Assembly: GCA_046330955.1 (NCBI GenBank)
Contig: JAXLRT010000002.1
Span: 322,678 to 386,677 of the forward strand
Length of the DNA: 64,000 bases
Source of the DNA: JADJPO01 sp046330955
GTDB lineage: Bacteria; Actinomycetota; Actinomycetes; Actinomycetales; Kineosporiaceae
Direction of reading: 5' to 3'
In this document: positions 62,338 to 64,000 of the stretch, piece after piece
Layout of the letters: every line of letters begins with the position of its first letter
How positions within the stretch are numbered: position 1 is the stretch's first letter
The notes under the pieces: model-generated
Told to the model about the DNA's origin: nothing
What the model saw: the letters and a program-made list of their open reading frames with translations, nothing else
The model's database searches: none
Position numbers and translations under genes: made by a program

Positions 62338-63390
62338 GTGTCGGCCAAGGACGTTGATGCTCTCCTCCAGCGATTCGCCAGAGATCCTGGCTTTCCTCAC
62401 GGGGAGTTGGCCCAGCATGCCATTCGGTTTCGGACGGGCGGGGACGTCGCAGACCTGGTCGCGATCCTGGACGATCCGCACCCGGGCACGATAACCGAGG
62501 AGTTCTTCGCCTTGGCCGGCGCGGAGAGACCATGGCTGAACTGGGTGCCGATGCCTACTGAGGCGATCTGCCACTTGGCGAACGAGTTCTGCGCGCGTCG
62601 GGCACAAGGTGATCACGACCCGCTCACTCATGTCGCGCTGACCGCGGCCGAACCGCCCAGCGCGGTCACCGCCGGCCAACGCGTCAGCGGTCCCTTCGAG
62701 CTCGAGATCACGGACTTCCCGGTTCCCGACCTACGAAACCCCTTGCAGAACGGTCAGTTCGGCGTCTGGCGCTACGACGGAACGCAACCGGTCCCGGCCG
62801 TTCCCGCCCCCGCCACGACCGCCGTCCACCTACTCCACCACGTGGCCGCGGAACCGTGGGTGTCCCCGCTATCTGGATACTTGCGCGCCGCGCCGCTCGG
62901 CGAATTGCCCCTTGACGACCTGCTCGGGCTACTGGCCCATCTGCCCGAACCACCCGAGACACCGCGCTGGCGGCACCTGGCCTTGACCACCCCGACGTAC
63001 TGGTATCGATTCCTGCAACCATGGGTCTGCCTGGCCATCCTGCACCACGCCAGCCACGAGCCTTGGGCCAACTCGACCCGCCGCCAGGTTCTCGTTGACC
63101 TCGTCTTCGGCGTCGAGGACTGGGTTGCCGATTCGGCGGCGTTCGCCTTGGTCACCACCGCATACACGAACCCAGAGGCTCGAGCAGAGGTCCGGCGACT
63201 GATCCGATCCCGGCTCGACGCCGCCGCCTCGGCGGACCGACTCGTCACGATCGAGAACTCTCTGGCCCGGCTCATGCTGGTAACCCCAGGATGCGACACC
63301 GAGGACGCAGACGCAGCCCGTGCAGCCCTGGCCCGCTCGGCCGACGACACACCCCCCGAAAAGCGCAGATGGTGGCAACGCCGAAGGTAG
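62338..63390 (+). CDS. Conserved-looking protein of unknown function
   Basis: This 350-residue protein starts at the GTG at 62338 (VSAKDVDALLQRFARDPGFP). It is acidic in the middle, with helical stretches (LLGLLAHLPEPPETPRWRHL; FLQPWVCLAILHHASHEPWA; RRLIRSRLDAAASADRLVTI) that look like HEAT-type repeats, and a basic C-terminal end (KRRWWQRRR). Codon pattern supports coding. No family could be named. The first 10 bases overlap an antisense open frame. Confidence 0.65.
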   Translation: MSAKDVDALLQRFARDPGFPHGELAQHAIRFRTGGDVADLVAILDDPHPGTITEEFFALAGAERPWLNWVPMPTEAICHLANEFCARRAQGDHDPLTHVALTAAEPPSAVTAGQRVSGPFELEITDFPVPDLRNPLQNGQFGVWRYDGTQPVPAVPAPATTAVHLLHHVAAEPWVSPLSGYLRAAPLGELPLDDLLGLLAHLPEPPETPRWRHLALTTPTYWYRFLQPWVCLAILHHASHEPWANSTRRQVLVDLVFGVEDWVADSAAFALVTTAYTNPEARAEVRRLIRSRLDAAASADRLVTIENSLARLMLVTPGCDTEDADAARAALARSADDTPPEKRRWWQRRR

Positions 63391-63681
63391 ACCTGCCGCG
63401 TCATCGGGTGTGGGTTGGCGTGGACAGCGTCCGCGAGCATCAGCAGGTGGCGCACCTGCTGGTCCACACGGACCACCGCGTGGGGCCTGGACGACCACGC
63501 CGTGCTGCGACTGTTCGCGTTCGCCCACCAGTTCGAAGGAGCAGCGGGAACAGACCTCGTACGTCGGAGACCCCAACTGGTCCTGGTACGGCGGCTCGAG
63601 CGCAACATCGTCCGGAGGCGGCCAGACCGCGTAGGGCGGCGCCTCGAGCCGGTCGAAGCCGCAGACGGGACAGGCGTACAC
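63391..63681 (-). pseudogene. Possible Cys-rich (CPCC-like) fragment
   Basis: From a GTG at 63679-63681 the frame reads VYACPVCGFDRLEAPPYAVW, then YQDQLGSPTYEVCSRCSFEL. Two CxxC pairs in this spacing resemble CPCC-type cysteine-rich proteins. After that the frame runs on into low-complexity sequence and then antisense to the previous gene. The usual continuation (acidic, aromatic) is missing. I treat it as a fragment or a frameshifted small gene. The end given is approximate. Confidence 0.35.
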
Positions 63682-63695
63682 GTCTACTCGGCCGA

Positions 63696-64000
63696 TCAGT
63701 AGGCAGGCATCTGATCGATGACCTTCGCCGCCGCATCGATCATCGCCTTCGCGTCCGGCATGGCTTCCTCCACGTCTTCGGCTCGGGCGACCGGATGTTC
63801 GGGCGCTGGGTACTGGGTGTGGTTGCGCTGCGGACGCATCCACGAGAACGGCCGGAAGGTCACCCCGAGCGGAGGGTCGAGCTGGGCCAGGACAGCCTCG
63901 AGCAGGACCGCGTGCGCGCCGTCGCCACCGGCGCGCACGCCCTGGTTGACCAGGATCGCCGTCAGCGCCTTGCGGGCTGCGTCATAGACCAGGGTGAAGC
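63696..64000 (-). CDS. HEPN-domain protein, C-terminal part (start outside window)
   Basis: The frame enters from the right edge as FTLVYDAARKALTAILVNQG, then AHAVLLEAVLAQLDPPLGV, and ends EEAMPDAKAMIDAAAKVIDQ plus MPAY. This resembles HEPN-type domains of small actinobacterial proteins. The HEPN RxxxxH active site is not clear in the visible part. Such proteins often pair with a nucleotidyltransferase as toxin-antitoxin modules; the partner would lie outside the window. Confidence 0.6.
   Translation of the reverse strand, partial: FTLVYDAARKALTAILVNQGVRAGGDGAHAVLLEAVLAQLDPPLGVTFRPFSWMRPQRNHTQYPAPEHPVARAEDVEEAMPDAKAMIDAAAKVIDQMPAY

Noticed and set aside
62079..62348. Extension of the LacI remnant to a complete 181-residue gene
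   Set aside because: The upstream part lacks helix-turn-helix features and overlaps the start of the plus-strand gene; only the segment below 62078 resembles LacI proteins.

Overview
The window is very GC-rich DNA, almost certainly from an actinobacterium (Actinomycetota). It carries GTG starts, SARP/AfsR-type regulators, a DUF2231-Rieske fusion, a WS/DGAT wax-ester/triacylglycerol synthase operon, a GH18 chitinase and a methyl-accepting chemotaxis protein. The chemoreceptor and the c-di-GMP enzymes suggest a motile soil or plant-associated lineage. The genus cannot be fixed from sequence reading alone. No rRNA, tRNA, CRISPR or phage genes were seen.

Layout. 1-10.9 kb: start of a molybdopterin oxidoreductase (cut by the left edge), a DEAD-box helicase, a chemoreceptor, an ACMSD-type amidohydrolase, a short VanW protein, an SDR, TrmB, a three-gene membrane operon with an MFS transporter, and a universal stress protein. 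10.9-18.9 kb: a secreted GH18 chitinase, 1.5 kb without a credible gene, a secreted fibronectin-III protein, an AraC-VOC pair, a deazaflavin-type oxidoreductase, a Gfo/Idh/MocA dehydrogenase and a Rieske membrane protein. 18.9-23.8 kb: a 1051-residue AfsR-like regulator. It faces an 11-bp-periodic direct repeat, a 13-codon ORF with a strong ribosome binding site, and a terminator. A winged-helix protein and a large palindrome that truncates an RDD gene follow. 23.8-31.5 kb: a serine beta-lactamase-like protein, SRPBCC proteins, and a PlsB / HAD-PlsC / wax synthase operon for storage lipid. 31.5-35.5 kb: a Doc/RHH toxin-antitoxin pair, an unusual SARP::vanadium-haloperoxidase chimera, and a Kup potassium transporter.

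35.9-52.1 kb is the most striking part. It holds three head-to-tail copies, about 5.3-5.5 kb each, of one giant signalling gene: Ser/Thr kinase, AAA ATPase, TPR-like region, GAF region, GGDEF diguanylate cyclase. All are on the minus strand. Copy A (3'-most) is split by one in-frame TAA and several frameshifts. Copy B is largely readable. The body of copy C and the kinase of copy B carry dense small deletions between about 45.6 and 51.0 kb. Those boundaries ignore gene boundaries, so repeat mis-assembly or poor consensus is the simplest reading. Only the kinase at the 5' end of copy C is intact.

52.2-64 kb: an AraC regulator beside a lactonase-like, APH-kinase, two-SDR, acyl-CoA dehydrogenase cluster that fits gamma-lactone / 4-hydroxyacid catabolism. 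Next come a divergent PfkB kinase and an agaS-gatZ-like pair (amino sugar / tagatose metabolism). The right end holds a LacI remnant, an unknown protein, a Cys-rich fragment and a HEPN-domain protein cut by the edge. A recurring theme is gene remnants: VapC, GNAT, LacI, RDD, VanW and the SARP chimera.
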